A DNA stretch of 64,000 bases from Saprospiraceae bacterium (GCA_026129545.1 JAHCHX010000001.1:2417501-2481500); one strand, 5' to 3'; numbered from the stretch's first letter, positions 32,466-42,727 are shown. Numbers and translations are program-made. Notes: a model not told the origin generated them from the sequence alone.

Positions 32466-35400
32466 TTAGCGCATCACGCTCAGGCGTACGCTGCCCCACT
32501 GCACCCCGTCGGTCAGGCGCAGCAAATAGATGCCCTGCGGTGCGTCCTGCAAATCAAGCAGGGTGCTGAACGCACCACCTGCACCCGGGTTGAAATCAAG
32601 CGTGCGGACGCGGCGCCCGGCAGCGTCGAACAATTCCGCCCGAAGCGTGGCTGGCGCATGCTCCATCGCTACGCGGAATAGGCCCGTGCTTGGGTTGGGC
32701 GACACCACAAGGCCCCACACGGCGCTTGGCTCTACCGTGCCAATGACGTTGATTTCCACCTCGACAGTATTCGTGCAACCCGCTGCGTCCTTCACCGTGA
32801 CGGTGTAGGTTCCGTTGGGCAGGTTGGGGAAAATGTTGGACATCTGGAACGCCACCCCGTCAAGGCTGTACTGATAGGGCGGATTGCCGAACGCACCCGA
32901 TGCCACAATGGTATCGCCCGTGGCAACGGCAGTCACCTCCACGGGCGTGGGGAAGGTAACAGTGACGGGGACTTGGATAATGGTGCCGGTCACGTCTCGA
33001 ACGCGCACCGTGTTTTGCCCGGAGAAGATGGTAAAGACATTGCTGCTCTGGAACGGCTCGTTGTTGAGCGAATACTCATAAGGGCCTTCTCCACCAGTCG
33101 CTGTGACCTCAATGGTGACGGAGGGCGCACAAGGGTCGGTGCCGACGACTTCCACAGTGGCGGCAAGCGGGGGCACATCTATTGTGAAGGAGGTAGTGGC
33201 TGTGCAGCCATTTGCATCGGTAGCTGTCAGGTTGTAAGTGCCGTTGGGCAGGTTGACAGGTGGCACCGGGCCATTGAAGGTATAGGTATATGGAGGAGTG
33301 CCGCCGCTTATCATGATGTCAGCATCGTTGCCATCCACCTCCACCGTCACCACTAAGGCTGGTGGCTGTGGGAAGACAAATTCCTGCGAGACTACTTCGT
33401 TTCCGATGGCATCGCGCACGACCACGACGTGGGGGCCGACACCCAGATTGGTGAAGACATTGCTGCTATGGAACGCACCTCCATTAAGCGCATACTGATA
33501 AGGAGGGATACCACCCGTGGCAAGCACCTCAAGGGTGCCGGTCGCCGCGCCGAAACACAAGATGCCTGTGTTCGGATTGAGCGCGACGATATCCAAGGCT
33601 GGCACATCCACAGTGACTTGTGTGGTGGCGGTGCAACCATTGGCATCGCGCACAGTCACCGTGTAATCGCCGTTGGGCAAGTTTCCAAATGTGTTGGCGC
33701 TCTGGAAAAGCGTCCCGTCAAGGCTGTATTGAAGCTGCCCGGTGCCGCCAGCAGCGGTCACGGTAATCGTGTTCAGGTTGGCGTTGGCGCTGGCGGTGAT
33801 GGCAGAGGGGTTTGTCAAAGTCAAGAGATTGGTGCTGGCAGTGAAGCCCTCACTATCACTCACCACGACGGTGTAGTCACCTGCGGCCAAACCGGAGAAG
33901 ATGTTTTCCGGTTGGGAAGGGCCACCGTTCAGGCTGTATTCAAACGGCGCTTGCCCACCACCGATGGTGACGGCGATGACACCATTGTTGCCACCAAAGC
34001 AGCTGATGGGTGTTTGCACGCTCAAAGTCGCCAGCAGCGTATTCACGGCTACGATGGCCTGAGTCGTGGTGGTGCAGCCATTGGCATCGCGCACGATGAT
34101 GGTGTACACACCATTAGCCATGTCCTCAAAGACGTTGGAGGGCTGATAGTCATCCCCGTCGAGGCTGTATTCCAGTGCCCCCGTGCCGCCCGTTGCGTTC
34201 ACCGTTATTTGAGCGTCCACCACGTTGTTGCTGGCGGTGAGTGGGAGCGGGTTGTTGAGGACAACGGAATTGGTGGTCGCGGTAAAGCCAAACTGTCCCG
34301 TCACTACGACGGTGTAATTGCCCGCCGCAAGTCCGCTGAACACGTTGGAGGATTGGTTGGGTCCGCCATTGAGGCTGTAGAGGTATTGCCCATCAAGCCC
34401 GGATGCGCTGACGGTGATTTGACCGTTGGCATCGTTGTGACACAGAATGGCTTGCGTTTGGGCGAGTGTGGCCGCAAGGTCGTTCTGAATGATAATGATG
34501 TTAAACGTGGCGTTGTGCACCCAAGCAAAGTCGTTGAGGTCAATCGCATCGAACTGGAATGCGTCGGAGGTGGCCGCATCGCCGCTGTGCGTGTAGACGA
34601 CCAGCCCAGCGTTGATGTCGGCTTGCGTGAAGGAGCCGCCAATGCCCAATGGGGCACCATTCAGGGACAAGGCACCATGTTGCGGCAGGCTTAACAGCAC
34701 GAATTTCCCTTGCTCCTCGTCGCCGGAAAGCGAAATTGACAGATGTGCTTCGTTAATCACCCCATTGCCACCTGCTGGCACGGAGAGGGGATTGTTTGAA
34801 GACAAAACGCCTGTTGGTACCTCTTCCGCAAAACAGAAGGTGAGGCTCCACGCCACAATGCTGCCGCCATCGTCGGCAAAGTTGTCGCGCACCAGCAGCT
34901 GCCATTCCCCTTGCGCGTCTTTGCCATTCACGACGGCAAGCGGGGTGATGGGCTGGAACTCGCCGCTCAACGCGGGCGGAATCGTGTTGCACATTGATTC
35001 CAACTGCGCGGCGGTTTGTGGCGCGTTGTCGTTGAATATCAAGGCTAAATTGTCGCCCGAACATCCGAACTGCGTGGCTGGCACACCGGGCCGGTCGAAC
35101 AGGACGGTCGTGTCGTTGGTCGGCGACACCAATCTGGCATCCAAATCACCGACATAGGTGTGGCTGGCCACCATAGCCACGTCCACATCGGCTATGGCTT
35201 TGTCCGATACGACGTTGAGTGCCGATATGGCGGTGTTGATGCTATTGGCATCTATTGTTTTTGGCACATCCGTGCTGCTGAACACTTGGCCGCACGTCAA
35301 ATTGCCTGTTTGGAAGGCATACACAGGGGAGTATTCACTCTCTCCGCAGTCGTTGGTCGTTTTCAGGCGCCAGTAATAAACCGTTCCCGACTGGAGCGTT

Positions 35401-37859
35401 GTGGTCTGCAAACCTGCGTTGTTGAGCATCGCCAATTGTACTATCGCGCCTATTTCAAAGGACGGATTTGTGGCTACTTCCACGATATAGCTTTGTGCAA
35501 ATGGCACGGCATCCCATTCAAGGTTCACATTGAGCGGCAACCCCGAACTGCCGTCGGAAGGACTGTTGGCTAGGGCACCTGCCGGAGCGCCCGGCAGGAT
35601 GCTCAGCAACACATCCGCGCTCTGCACGATGGGGCCGGAAGTGGCTTCCAAGGTCAAGGTGTAGTTGCCCGCCATGTCGGGGGTGATATTGTCAATAGCA
35701 ATGGTGGCGACACCCGGGGGCGTGGCAGGATTGGGAGCAATCGTGACCGATGCGCCTGCTGGGGCACCCGTGACCACGAGGTTCACCGGGTCGTCGAAGC
35801 CCAAAATGGAAGCGACGTTGGCGGTGAAGGAAGCCGTTTCGCCCGCGCAAGCCTGCAACGTGTTGGCAGAAGTGCTTAGCGAGAATGTCGGTGAGGGCGG
35901 CAGCTCGATGCGGAAATTTTGATTCGAGATGTCAAAGAAGATATTGCCTATGGCCTCCACTTTCACGCGGCAGGTGTTCGACAGGTTGTCGGGCACTGTC
36001 ACATTGGCCGAGCCGGTGTTGGGCGCAGAAGCCGCCAACACGATGGGATAGTTGAACCCTCCATCGGTGGAGAGCAGGATGCGCACGTTGGCGCAGTTCA
36101 CCGGGGCGGCATTGGTGTTGGCCACATCCCAAGTGACGGTCTTGGTTTCGCCTACATACCAGACCACGTTGGTGTTGGGTTCGGTCACGAGGAAGGGGCC
36201 TGCTGCGTCAGTTACTGTGAGCACCGCGTCGTCCTCGGCGGTGCATCCGCCGTTCGGGTTGTTGTCGCGCAATACTACTCTGAATGTCAGGGTGCGTGCC
36301 ACACCGGGCAGTCTTTCCCAAGCATAGTTGGTGTTCGACACCAGATCCGTCAGACGCGGGAACCATCGAGTGGGTGATGCTACTGGCTTGAAGGAGCGGA
36401 ACATTGGCCCGGTGGCGTTCGTGGCGGCAGGCGGGTTGGTCGTGCCCAATGCGGCATCTATTTGTTCCCAGCAGTAGGTGAGGGCATCGCCGTCGGGGTC
36501 GCTACCTGTTGCCGTGAGTGCGAAAGGCGTGGATTTTGGGATGATGTAGTCTGGGCCGGCATTCACGGAGGGATTGTTGTTGCCCGTGTTGATTTTCACG
36601 GGGCAGTTGTTGCCAGTGCCTGTCACGGCAAACGTGCCTATTTGCTGGATACTGCGTGCATGAAAGTAGTCGTCGCTGTTAGCCTGCACATTGTGCGCGC
36701 CGCAGATGCCCGCATAGGCCATGACGGTGCTGCCGCTGCCGGGTTCCATGGCGCTGGCGGCGCTGCCGTTGCCGCTGCATGAGCTGGCAGTGCCGTTGAA
36801 CGTGTGTGAGCCGCCAAACTGGTGTCCCATTTCGTGTGCCACATAGTCAATGTCGAACGGGTCGCCGATGGGTGCGCCTGACCCTGTGACGCCGCGTGCC
36901 TTGTTGTTGTTGTTGCACACCACGCCCAAGTTTGCCACGCCGCCGCTGTTGGTGCCAAACACATGACCGATGTCATAATTGGCCGCACCGATGACGTTGG
37001 TGATGTTCGTCTGGTTTTGGCCGAGCATGGTGCTGGCGTTGCCGTTGGTGTAGGGGTCGGTACTCGGGTTGAGATAAACAATCAGGTTGTTGTTGGCGAT
37101 GATTTGCATCGTGATGGCAAAGTCGTTCTCATACACGCCATTCACGCGGTTCATCGTGGTGTTCATGGCTGCAAGGGCCAATTGGGTGGTGCCGCCGTGA
37201 AATATGGCATATTCACCTGTGCAAGCCAAAGCCAAGCGATAGCGGCGCAGCTGGCAGTCGCCTTGCAATTTTGCGCTGCTCTCGTTGAGGGTAATCTCCT
37301 GCCAGTCCTCGTCGGGCGTTTCGCACACAAACGGCGCGTCGTTTTTTTGGGGTAAATAATCTTTTTTGAAATAAACGGTGTAATGCTCGGTGTCGCCGTG
37401 GCTGTAAGGGTCCACGAACACGGTGCTGTGCAGCGGGGAAATCACCATGGCGTGAAAGCCGTGTGGTGTCCAGTCGCATTTGAGCAAGGCCGTCGGGTCG
37501 TCAATGCCGTGACCTGTGTAGGTGCGTATCTCTGGGAATTTTGCTTGCAGTTCGGGTGCCATTACGGGCGATTCGGTAAGTCGAAACCGGCTCGCCTTGC
37601 CATTGGGCATGGGTATGCTGATGATGGGCTGGTCGCTCGTTTTGGCGGCGGCGGCGGTAAAACGCTCTGGGGCGGCCGTGAGGAGCGGTTGGAGCGCCGT
37701 TGGGTCGAGCCGGACGGTGCGGTAAGTTTGAGGCACAATGCGGCGTTCGCCGAAGAGCGGAATTTTTTCTTCCGCTATTTCTGACCAAAGGGCTTGTGCT
37801 TGGGCTGCGCCGACCACAGCGAGCAGCAACAGTAGGGTAGTGGTAAACTTTCTAAACAT
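32466..37859 (-). CDS. T9SS-secreted reprolysin-like metallopeptidase with SprB repeats
   Basis: This 1797-aa protein begins with a signal peptide (MFRKFTTTLLLLLAVVGAAQ). A metzincin domain follows with the intact zinc motif HEMGHQFGGSH (His342, Glu343, His346, His352), then fibronectin-like segments, a P/Homo B-type domain (about 880-1020), a cadherin-like segment and at least six SprB-type repeats (CFGGNNGVIAVTIGGG, ...YSLNGGPSQPENIFSGLAAG). The C-terminal ~85 residues (VVSPNPSTGLFRVAM...GIYLLRL) form a T9SS type A sorting domain. It is thus probably exported by T9SS and attached to or released from the surface. SprB repeats occur in gliding adhesins, so a mixed protease-adhesin role is possible. 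The ATG at 37859 opens the signal peptide. Confidence 0.92.
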   Translation of the reverse strand: MFRKFTTTLLLLLAVVGAAQAQALWSEIAEEKIPLFGERRIVPQTYRTVRLDPTALQPLLTAAPERFTAAAAKTSDQPIISIPMPNGKASRFRLTESPVMAPELQAKFPEIRTYTGHGIDDPTALLKCDWTPHGFHAMVISPLHSTVFVDPYSHGDTEHYTVYFKKDYLPQKNDAPFVCETPDEDWQEITLNESSAKLQGDCQLRRYRLALACTGEYAIFHGGTTQLALAAMNTTMNRVNGVYENDFAITMQIIANNNLIVYLNPSTDPYTNGNASTMLGQNQTNITNVIGAANYDIGHVFGTNSGGVANLGVVCNNNNKARGVTGSGAPIGDPFDIDYVAHEMGHQFGGSHTFNGTASSCSGNGSAASAMEPGSGSTVMAYAGICGAHNVQANSDDYFHARSIQQIGTFAVTGTGNNCPVKINTGNNNPSVNAGPDYIIPKSTPFALTATGSDPDGDALTYCWEQIDAALGTTNPPAATNATGPMFRSFKPVASPTRWFPRLTDLVSNTNYAWERLPGVARTLTFRVVLRDNNPNGGCTAEDDAVLTVTDAAGPFLVTEPNTNVVWYVGETKTVTWDVANTNAAPVNCANVRILLSTDGGFNYPIVLAASAPNTGSANVTVPDNLSNTCRVKVEAIGNIFFDISNQNFRIELPPSPTFSLSTSANTLQACAGETASFTANVASILGFDDPVNLVVTGAPAGASVTIAPNPATPPGVATIAIDNITPDMAGNYTLTLEATSGPIVQSADVLLSILPGAPAGALANSPSDGSSGLPLNVNLEWDAVPFAQSYIVEVATNPSFEIGAIVQLAMLNNAGLQTTTLQSGTVYYWRLKTTNDCGESEYSPVYAFQTGNLTCGQVFSSTDVPKTIDANSINTAISALNVVSDKAIADVDVAMVASHTYVGDLDARLVSPTNDTTVLFDRPGVPATQFGCSGDNLALIFNDNAPQTAAQLESMCNTIPPALSGEFQPITPLAVVNGKDAQGEWQLLVRDNFADDGGSIVAWSLTFCFAEEVPTGVLSSNNPLSVPAGGNGVINEAHLSISLSGDEEQGKFVLLSLPQHGALSLNGAPLGIGGSFTQADINAGLVVYTHSGDAATSDAFQFDAIDLNDFAWVHNATFNIIIIQNDLAATLAQTQAILCHNDANGQITVSASGLDGQYLYSLNGGPNQSSNVFSGLAAGNYTVVVTGQFGFTATTNSVVLNNPLPLTASNNVVDAQITVNATGGTGALEYSLDGDDYQPSNVFEDMANGVYTIIVRDANGCTTTTQAIVAVNTLLATLSVQTPISCFGGNNGVIAVTIGGGQAPFEYSLNGGPSQPENIFSGLAAGDYTVVVSDSEGFTASTNLLTLTNPSAITASANANLNTITVTAAGGTGQLQYSLDGTLFQSANTFGNLPNGDYTVTVRDANGCTATTQVTVDVPALDIVALNPNTGILCFGAATGTLEVLATGGIPPYQYALNGGAFHSSNVFTNLGVGPHVVVVRDAIGNEVVSQEFVFPQPPALVVTVEVDGNDADIMISGGTPPYTYTFNGPVPPVNLPNGTYNLTATDANGCTATTSFTIDVPPLAATVEVVGTDPCAPSVTIEVTATGGEGPYEYSLNNEPFQSSNVFTIFSGQNTVRVRDVTGTIIQVPVTVTFPTPVEVTAVATGDTIVASGAFGNPPYQYSLDGVAFQMSNIFPNLPNGTYTVTVKDAAGCTNTVEVEINVIGTVEPSAVWGLVVSPNPSTGLFRVAMEHAPATLRAELFDAAGRRVRTLDFNPGAGGAFSTLLDLQDAPQGIYLLRLTDGVQWGSVRLSVMR

Positions 37860-38017
37860 GGGAAAGTGTTGATTTGGATAAAAAGACACGAAGGGAAAAT
37901 GACGGGAACACACACACGTTCCGCTCCTTCAAGTGCGGGCGAATGTATCTCATCCCTCATTTATGAAAATGGAGATTGTGCGGATTTGGCAAGAGATAAG
38001 CAAAAATTGGGGGGCAT

Positions 38018-38623
38018 TCACTCCGATTCGGAATGCGGCATATACATCCACATTTCCTCTTCGCCCGGCAGCATGGGGAAGTCGGCATCGCCAGTGTTTG
38101 CGCTTTCAAACTCGCTAGGCATGTTGCGCTGAACGGTGCGGGCGACGGCTATCAGCACGTCGGCATAGTTGGGTGCGGTGGCATAGCCCGCCTTTTGCAC
38201 CTCGCGGAAAAACCGCTCCGGGTCTTTGCCGTTGGCGACCGCCTGCGCGTAGCGCGGGTTTTTCAAGAACAAATGGGCGTGTTCGAGAAAACTGCCCGCA
38301 GGCGTGTCGAACTTGCGAAACCAGTCGCGCACCGTGTATTTCCATTTGTTGAACTTGTCGCTCCACACCACCGAAATCACTTCCGGGAACAGGTGGTGCG
38401 CGTTCGGGTTTTTGAGATACTCGGTGGTGACGATGAGCTGGCCTTTGCCTGTCTTGCCTTTGTCGGGGTCTTTCACCCCAAAAAACATATTGCCGGGAGC
38501 TTTTTCGCCCCAGCCGCTTTCCAAGGCTGCTTGGGCGAGTATGGCGGCGGCGCTGATGCCTGTGGCGGCTTCGGTTTCCAGGGCATAGGGCAGATACGCT
38601 TTGACAAAATCGTTGGGTCGCAT
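38018..38623 (-). CDS. Glucosaminidase (peptidoglycan hydrolase) domain protein
   Basis: This 201-aa protein has a glucosaminidase domain like that of FlgJ and Auto. It shows ETEAATGISAAAILAQAALE, SGWGEKAPGNMFFGVK and NARYAQAV-type segments (here NPRYAQAVAN), with the likely catalytic Glu in AALESGWG. No signal peptide is evident, so export may need another route. It should cleave between N-acetylglucosamine and the next sugar in peptidoglycan. The tail after residue 170 is acidic. It lies alone between the large metallopeptidase and a glycosyltransferase, on the same strand as both. Confidence 0.87.
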   Translation of the reverse strand: MRPNDFVKAYLPYALETEAATGISAAAILAQAALESGWGEKAPGNMFFGVKDPDKGKTGKGQLIVTTEYLKNPNAHHLFPEVISVVWSDKFNKWKYTVRDWFRKFDTPAGSFLEHAHLFLKNPRYAQAVANGKDPERFFREVQKAGYATAPNYADVLIAVARTVQRNMPSEFESANTGDADFPMLPGEEEMWMYMPHSESE

Positions 38624-38874
38624 AAGTAGGAGGGTTTTAGAATGGACTTGTTGTGGTGGACAAGTGAAGCGGGTTGGATGCGATTAGTCATTCGCGTGTG
38701 TGAGATGACCCGAATTGGGGTTGTTTTTTCGGAATGGCCCGCGCAACCATTGGGTACCATATAGCTATCAGACGTTGTCGTGCCATTGAAAATCAATTGC
38801 AAGGTTAGGTGCGCTGCAATTCAATGAGATTTCTCTTGTCTGACTATGGTGGCAAAGGAACAAAAACTTCCAAG

Positions 38875-38911
38875 AAAAAAGCCCTGCTCCGAGAAAACCG
38901 GGCAGGGCTTT
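38875..38911 (-). terminator. Intrinsic terminator of the 38950 glycosyltransferase
   Basis: The arms AAAGCCCTGC (38878-38887) and GCAGGGCTTT (38902-38911) pair perfectly. On the minus strand, downstream of the glycosyltransferase stop, the stem ends in GGGCTTTTTTC. This is a textbook rho-independent terminator. Confidence 0.85.
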
Positions 38912-38949
38912 GATATGCTGAATAGCTCAAAAAATGGTTGTTTTGTCAA

Positions 38950-40494
38950 TCAACGCAACCGCAGGTGTTTCAATGAGTAGTAGAAGATGGTGGCGAAGCC
39001 AAACGACAACATCGAATGGAAGAGAATGAACGCCGTGTTGTCCGTCACGATGCCGACCACGGCAGCCGCTGCAAACACCAACGCCATGATGCCTTCGGCG
39101 ATAGTGACCCAAGAGATTTTCTTGGCCTTGTACGCTGCTTTTTGCGTGCTTGCCGGTTGCTGGTCAGTGGAGCCATATTTGGGGGTGCGCACGAACGCCG
39201 ACACTTTGCCACGCAGCCCTTCGATGACGGCGACGGCATTGTAAAGCGACAACCCGAGCGACATGGGCAAAAAGGAAATGAACAGGCCAAAAAAGCGTAC
39301 TTTTTCCCAGAAGGTGGGCGGTGCGGTGCGGTTGAGCGCAGCCGTGATATTGGCGGTGTATGAAATGGCCGCCACGGAGAAAAGGCCCAACACCGAGAAC
39401 GAAAGGAAGTGCGTGGAGATGCCCAATTGCTGGAAGGCAAATGCGAGCGGTATGCTGCTCACCGCGGCGATAAACACCCACAAGAACACGCCGTAGGCCA
39501 ACAGTTGGCTGATGGCGTGCATTTTTTGGATGCCGGTGAGTTTGTTGGTGTTCCACACGAGCTTTAACAGCTTGCGCACGTTTTGCGCGCCGCCTTTGTT
39601 CCAGCGGAATTGTTGGCCTTTCAAGGCGTTCATGTCTTCGGGCAGCTCGGCCGGGCTGCCGAGTTTTTCCAGATACTGGATTTTATAGCCCATGATTTGG
39701 GCGCGAAAGCTCAAATCAAGGTCTTCCGTGAGCGTGTCGCTTTGCCAGCCGCCAGCTTCGTTGATGACGTTTTTGCGCCACACGCCTGCCGTGCCGTTGA
39801 ACTGGAGCAGCAGGTTGCCGTAGGAGCGGCCAGCCTGCTCTACCGTGAAATGGACGTTCAATTGCAGTGCCTGCAATTTGGTCAACATGCTGTGGTCGGC
39901 GTTGATGTGCTCCCAACGCGTTTGCACGATGCCTACTTTTGGGTCTTCAAAATAGGCCATAGTGGTGCGCAGAAAATCGGGACGCGGGGTGAAATCGGCA
40001 TCAAAAATGGCGATAAAGTCGCCATTAGCTTTGGGCATGGCCTCTTGCAACGCGCCAGCCTTGTAGCCCTGGCGATTGACGCGGTGGATGTGCTCGATGT
40101 TGAACCCTTTGGCTTTGTACTCGGCCACTTTGGCTGCCACGATGCCAACCGTCTCGTCGGTGGAGTCGTCGAGTATCTGGATTTCAAATTTGTCTTTCGG
40201 ATACTCCTGCGCGGCCACATAGTCAATGATGCGCTCTGCGACATACATTTCATTGTACATCGGGAGTTGCACGGTCACGAAAGGTGCATTCTCGTCTTGT
40301 GGGCCGTATTGTTTGTATTGAATCTTCGGGTTTTCCTTGTGGAACCGCTTGTAGAGATACAACAAATGAAATTGCAGGAGCGCGTAAATGGTCACGCCGC
40401 TCATGGCGAGAAAGTAAATGAGGAGCATCAGGTAGCCAAAATCAACGAAAGCCTGATACTTGAATGCTTCGAAGAGCGAATGAAGACCGTACAT
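38950..40494 (-). CDS. Membrane family 2 glycosyltransferase (cellulose-synthase-like)
   Basis: This 514-aa protein has an N-terminal membrane helix (about 20-42), a GT2 catalytic domain and four or more C-terminal helices (about 325-480). The processive-type motifs are present: VTVQLPMYNEMYVAERII, LDDSTDE (D), IFDADFTPRPDF (DxD), TLTEDLDLSFR (TED) and GQQFRWNKGG (QxxRW). This set marks cellulose-synthase-like and CSLA-like enzymes that build or export beta-linked glycans. Donor and product cannot be read from sequence. A second GT2 gene lies 200 bases upstream, with a 14-nt tandem repeat in the gap. Confidence 0.9.
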   Translation of the reverse strand: MYGLHSLFEAFKYQAFVDFGYLMLLIYFLAMSGVTIYALLQFHLLYLYKRFHKENPKIQYKQYGPQDENAPFVTVQLPMYNEMYVAERIIDYVAAQEYPKDKFEIQILDDSTDETVGIVAAKVAEYKAKGFNIEHIHRVNRQGYKAGALQEAMPKANGDFIAIFDADFTPRPDFLRTTMAYFEDPKVGIVQTRWEHINADHSMLTKLQALQLNVHFTVEQAGRSYGNLLLQFNGTAGVWRKNVINEAGGWQSDTLTEDLDLSFRAQIMGYKIQYLEKLGSPAELPEDMNALKGQQFRWNKGGAQNVRKLLKLVWNTNKLTGIQKMHAISQLLAYGVFLWVFIAAVSSIPLAFAFQQLGISTHFLSFSVLGLFSVAAISYTANITAALNRTAPPTFWEKVRFFGLFISFLPMSLGLSLYNAVAVIEGLRGKVSAFVRTPKYGSTDQQPASTQKAAYKAKKISWVTIAEGIMALVFAAAAVVGIVTDNTAFILFHSMLSFGFATIFYYSLKHLRLR

Positions 40495-40538
40495 ATTAAG
40501 TTTAGGATGTGTTGTGTGTAGGTAGGAAGTTGATTTGC

Positions 40539-40572
40539 GATTTGGGATTTTGGATTTGGGATTTTGGATTTA
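40539..40572. repeat. 14-nt tandem repeat upstream of the 40494 start
   Basis: GATTTGGGATTTTG occurs twice in tandem (40539-40552, 40553-40566) followed by a partial GATTT. It lies in the leader or promoter region of the glycosyltransferase gene that begins at 40494 on the minus strand. Confidence 0.8.
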
Positions 40573-40663
40573 CGAATGTTCCGAAGTGTCCGAGTATCGT
40601 CATAGATTGTTGATTTCGGAAGCGATGAGTTTTCACATTGAAAAGAACTTCGCAAGACATCAC

Positions 40664-40696
40664 CAATCGTAATTCGTCAATCGTAATTCGTCAATC
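40664..40696. repeat. 14-nt tandem repeat at the end of the second GT2 gene
   Basis: CAATCGTAATTCGT occurs twice in tandem (40664-40677, 40678-40691) and a partial CAATC follows. It abuts the end of the gene at 40695. The motif resembles the repeat at 27543-27582 read on the other strand. Confidence 0.8.
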
Positions 40697-41402
40697 AAAA
40701 AAGGTATTTGAAAATGGTCGTCACAATCTTCCATCCGGCCAAAATCGCTCCCTTCACCGTGCCGGAAACCTTGCTGTGCCCCGCAGCTCTTTTGCGATAG
40801 CTGACGGGGACTTCAGTGCAGCGCAATTTTTGCTTGGCAGCCTTGATTTGCATTTCCACCGTCCAGCCAAAATTGCGGTCGCGCATCCCCAACGCTTTCA
40901 ATTTGTCCCATCGAATCGCCCGAAACGGCCCCAAGTCACTAAACCGATAGCCATAAAACCATCGGATGAGCAGCGGTGCGAGCCAGTTGCCAAATCGCTG
41001 CGGGAAGGTCATTGCGCCTTTTTCCATGCCTCCCAATCGCCGCGAACCGATGACCATATCCATCCCCGCTGTCAAAATCGGAGCAACCACTTTGGGCAAC
41101 TCTTCCGGGTAGTCTGAATAGTCTCCATCCAAGAACACTACTATTTCGGGCTGTTCGGACGGGGGTAGGCTTTGCAAGTAACGCATCCCGGCGAGGCAGG
41201 CATTTCCGTAGCCTCGTTCGGGTTGACTTACCAGGTGTGCGCCTGCCGCTTTTGCCACTTCCGCCGTGCGGTCGGTGGAGCCGTTGTCGCACACCACCAC
41301 CTGTCGCACCCATGTTTTCGGAAGGGCTGCCAACACCAACGGGAGGGCTTCTTCCTCGTTCCAAGCAGGAATCAGCACATCAATTGTATGTTTTTGCCTC
41401 AT
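40695..41402 (-). CDS. Family 2 glycosyltransferase (polyprenyl-phosphate-sugar synthase-like)
   Basis: This 235-aa protein is a single-domain GT2 enzyme: IDVLIPAWNEEEALPLVLAA, VVVCDNGSTDRTAEVA, VVFLDGDYSDYPEELPK (DxD) and MDMVIGSRRLGG. The C-terminal segment VPVSYRKRAAGHSKVSGTV matches dolichyl-phosphate-mannose and glucosyl-carrier synthases, which load sugars onto a lipid carrier. A hydrophobic tail (GAILAGWKIVTTIFKYLF) may touch the membrane. The ATG at 41402 precedes the aligned region. A TACTTTTG box is 94 bases upstream. It is upstream of the larger GT2 gene on the same strand and may feed the same glycan pathway. Confidence 0.88.
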   Translation of the reverse strand: MRQKHTIDVLIPAWNEEEALPLVLAALPKTWVRQVVVCDNGSTDRTAEVAKAAGAHLVSQPERGYGNACLAGMRYLQSLPPSEQPEIVVFLDGDYSDYPEELPKVVAPILTAGMDMVIGSRRLGGMEKGAMTFPQRFGNWLAPLLIRWFYGYRFSDLGPFRAIRWDKLKALGMRDRNFGWTVEMQIKAAKQKLRCTEVPVSYRKRAAGHSKVSGTVKGAILAGWKIVTTIFKYLF

Positions 41403-41495
41403 TTCGTACTGATTCCCAATGCGTGAGCGTCGTACCTCAAAAATTTGCCTCACCACTGGCATTCGGCGTGAAAGTGCCTTTGCACTAAGGCGAGG

Positions 41496-41503
41496 CAAAA
41501 GTA
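41496..41503 (-). promoter_or_regulatory. Putative -7 box of the GT2 promoter
   Basis: On the minus strand this reads TACTTTTG, an exact TA-N2-TTTG match 94 bases upstream of the GT2 ATG. A TTT-containing -33 region is at approximately the right distance but lacks the G. The rest of the 41403-41879 gap holds no gene I can support. Confidence 0.4.
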
Positions 41504-41879
41504 ACGACGGGCGTTAAGAGAAAGTTAAAAACGGTTAAGATTTTGAAGTTAAAGTTTTGCAAACAAACGGCATAGCCTGCGGGCAAGGGTATTCGACGAA
41601 GCGTGGAGGCGCAGCGATGTTGTTTTCGCGACCCAAATCATCTTCCGAAACGCCCATGCAACTGCCACTCAGGATTTTGAACACGGGCTTTGTTTTCTCT
41701 ATTCGCAAAATGATATTTCAAAAGCGAATCAAACACGCGGTTGTTTTCCACCCCTCTGCTTTGGGTGGCACGGAGGGCAAAGTCCATTTGCGCGAGGATT
41801 TTTCCAAAGAATGACGGGCTGTTAAAAAATTAACGTTTGGGTCGAGGGCAAGAGGGTTCTCTTGGCCCCGGAAATTATT

Positions 41880-42641
41880 TTAGGGCGAGACAGCGCATCG
41901 AAAAAGAATGGGTCTCGACGGGCTTGCGTCCAAATCGAACGATGCGGTTTGCAGATTCAACAGGTAAAAACCGTCCTTGACTTCGTTGGGCGCATATATC
42001 AACTCCGTGATGGTGCAGTGCTTGCGGATGGCCGTGGAGGGATATTGCCAGAACGCCCGATGCGCCAGCAGTTGGCCGCCGTCTTCCTCGCGGTCAACGG
42101 AAGGCAAATCAAGCAGAAGGTGCTGCACCCCACATTCCACCAGATAGTTGGCCGCTTCGTGATGCAAATAAGGCGGGTTCGCACCGGAGTAGTTGGTGCG
42201 CGTCTTCAACTCGTCGTTGGGCAAGGTTCTGACAATGAGTGCTTCCGCTTCGTTTTTTTCAAACAGCGATTCGAGTTGTGCGCGAAAAATCACGCGGTCG
42301 CCACCGTCAGTTTTTTGCGGGTAAACGCTCACCAATTTTGCCCAAAAATGTGATTCAAGCAGACAGTCGCGCAGCACATAACGTTCTTGGGCGATGTGCC
42401 CGACGCACTCGGTGTGCGTGCCGTTGCCATGCGGGTTGAAGCGAACGTTGAAAAAATTGAGCAGCCCACCTTGCGCCGTGCTGCCCACAAAATCACCCGC
42501 CACCACTGGCCAGTATTCCACGGGCGGCGCGTGAAAACAGTTGACGTTTTCCAGTCCCTCCCTAAGCAAAATGGACAAGTCTATTGGTTGCGAAAGGTCG
42601 GCTGTGAATTGTTTCTCTTGACGGGTGAAGGTGGCTTGCAT
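41880..42641 (-). CDS. Cyclase family protein (kynurenine formamidase-like)
   Basis: This 253-aa protein belongs to the metal-dependent cyclase/formamidase superfamily. The metal motif appears as NPHGNGTHTECVGH (HxGTH-like). Later elements are EALIVRTLPND, PPYLHHEAANYLVECGVQHL and LLDLPSVDREEDGG, and LAHRAFW. Members hydrolyse N-formylkynurenine or related amides; the true substrate is unknown. The ATG at 42641 (MQATFTRQEKQF) was chosen over a much earlier start because the extension is not family-like. It is divergent from the M14 peptidase gene, with 86 bases between starts. Confidence 0.85.
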   Translation of the reverse strand: MQATFTRQEKQFTADLSQPIDLSILLREGLENVNCFHAPPVEYWPVVAGDFVGSTAQGGLLNFFNVRFNPHGNGTHTECVGHIAQERYVLRDCLLESHFWAKLVSVYPQKTDGGDRVIFRAQLESLFEKNEAEALIVRTLPNDELKTRTNYSGANPPYLHHEAANYLVECGVQHLLLDLPSVDREEDGGQLLAHRAFWQYPSTAIRKHCTITELIYAPNEVKDGFYLLNLQTASFDLDASPSRPILFRCAVSP

Positions 42642-42727
42642 GGTCGTGACTCGGAAGTTTTGCAGGGGCGAAGATGAAAAATGATGCTTCAAATTTGCCG
42701 TACATTCCCCCCCAAATTGATTTTTTG

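Noticed and set aside
33429..34694. 421-aa open frame antisense to the SprB-repeat protease
   Set aside because: Repetitive coding sequence on the other strand explains the absence of stops; no signal, motif or start context supports it.
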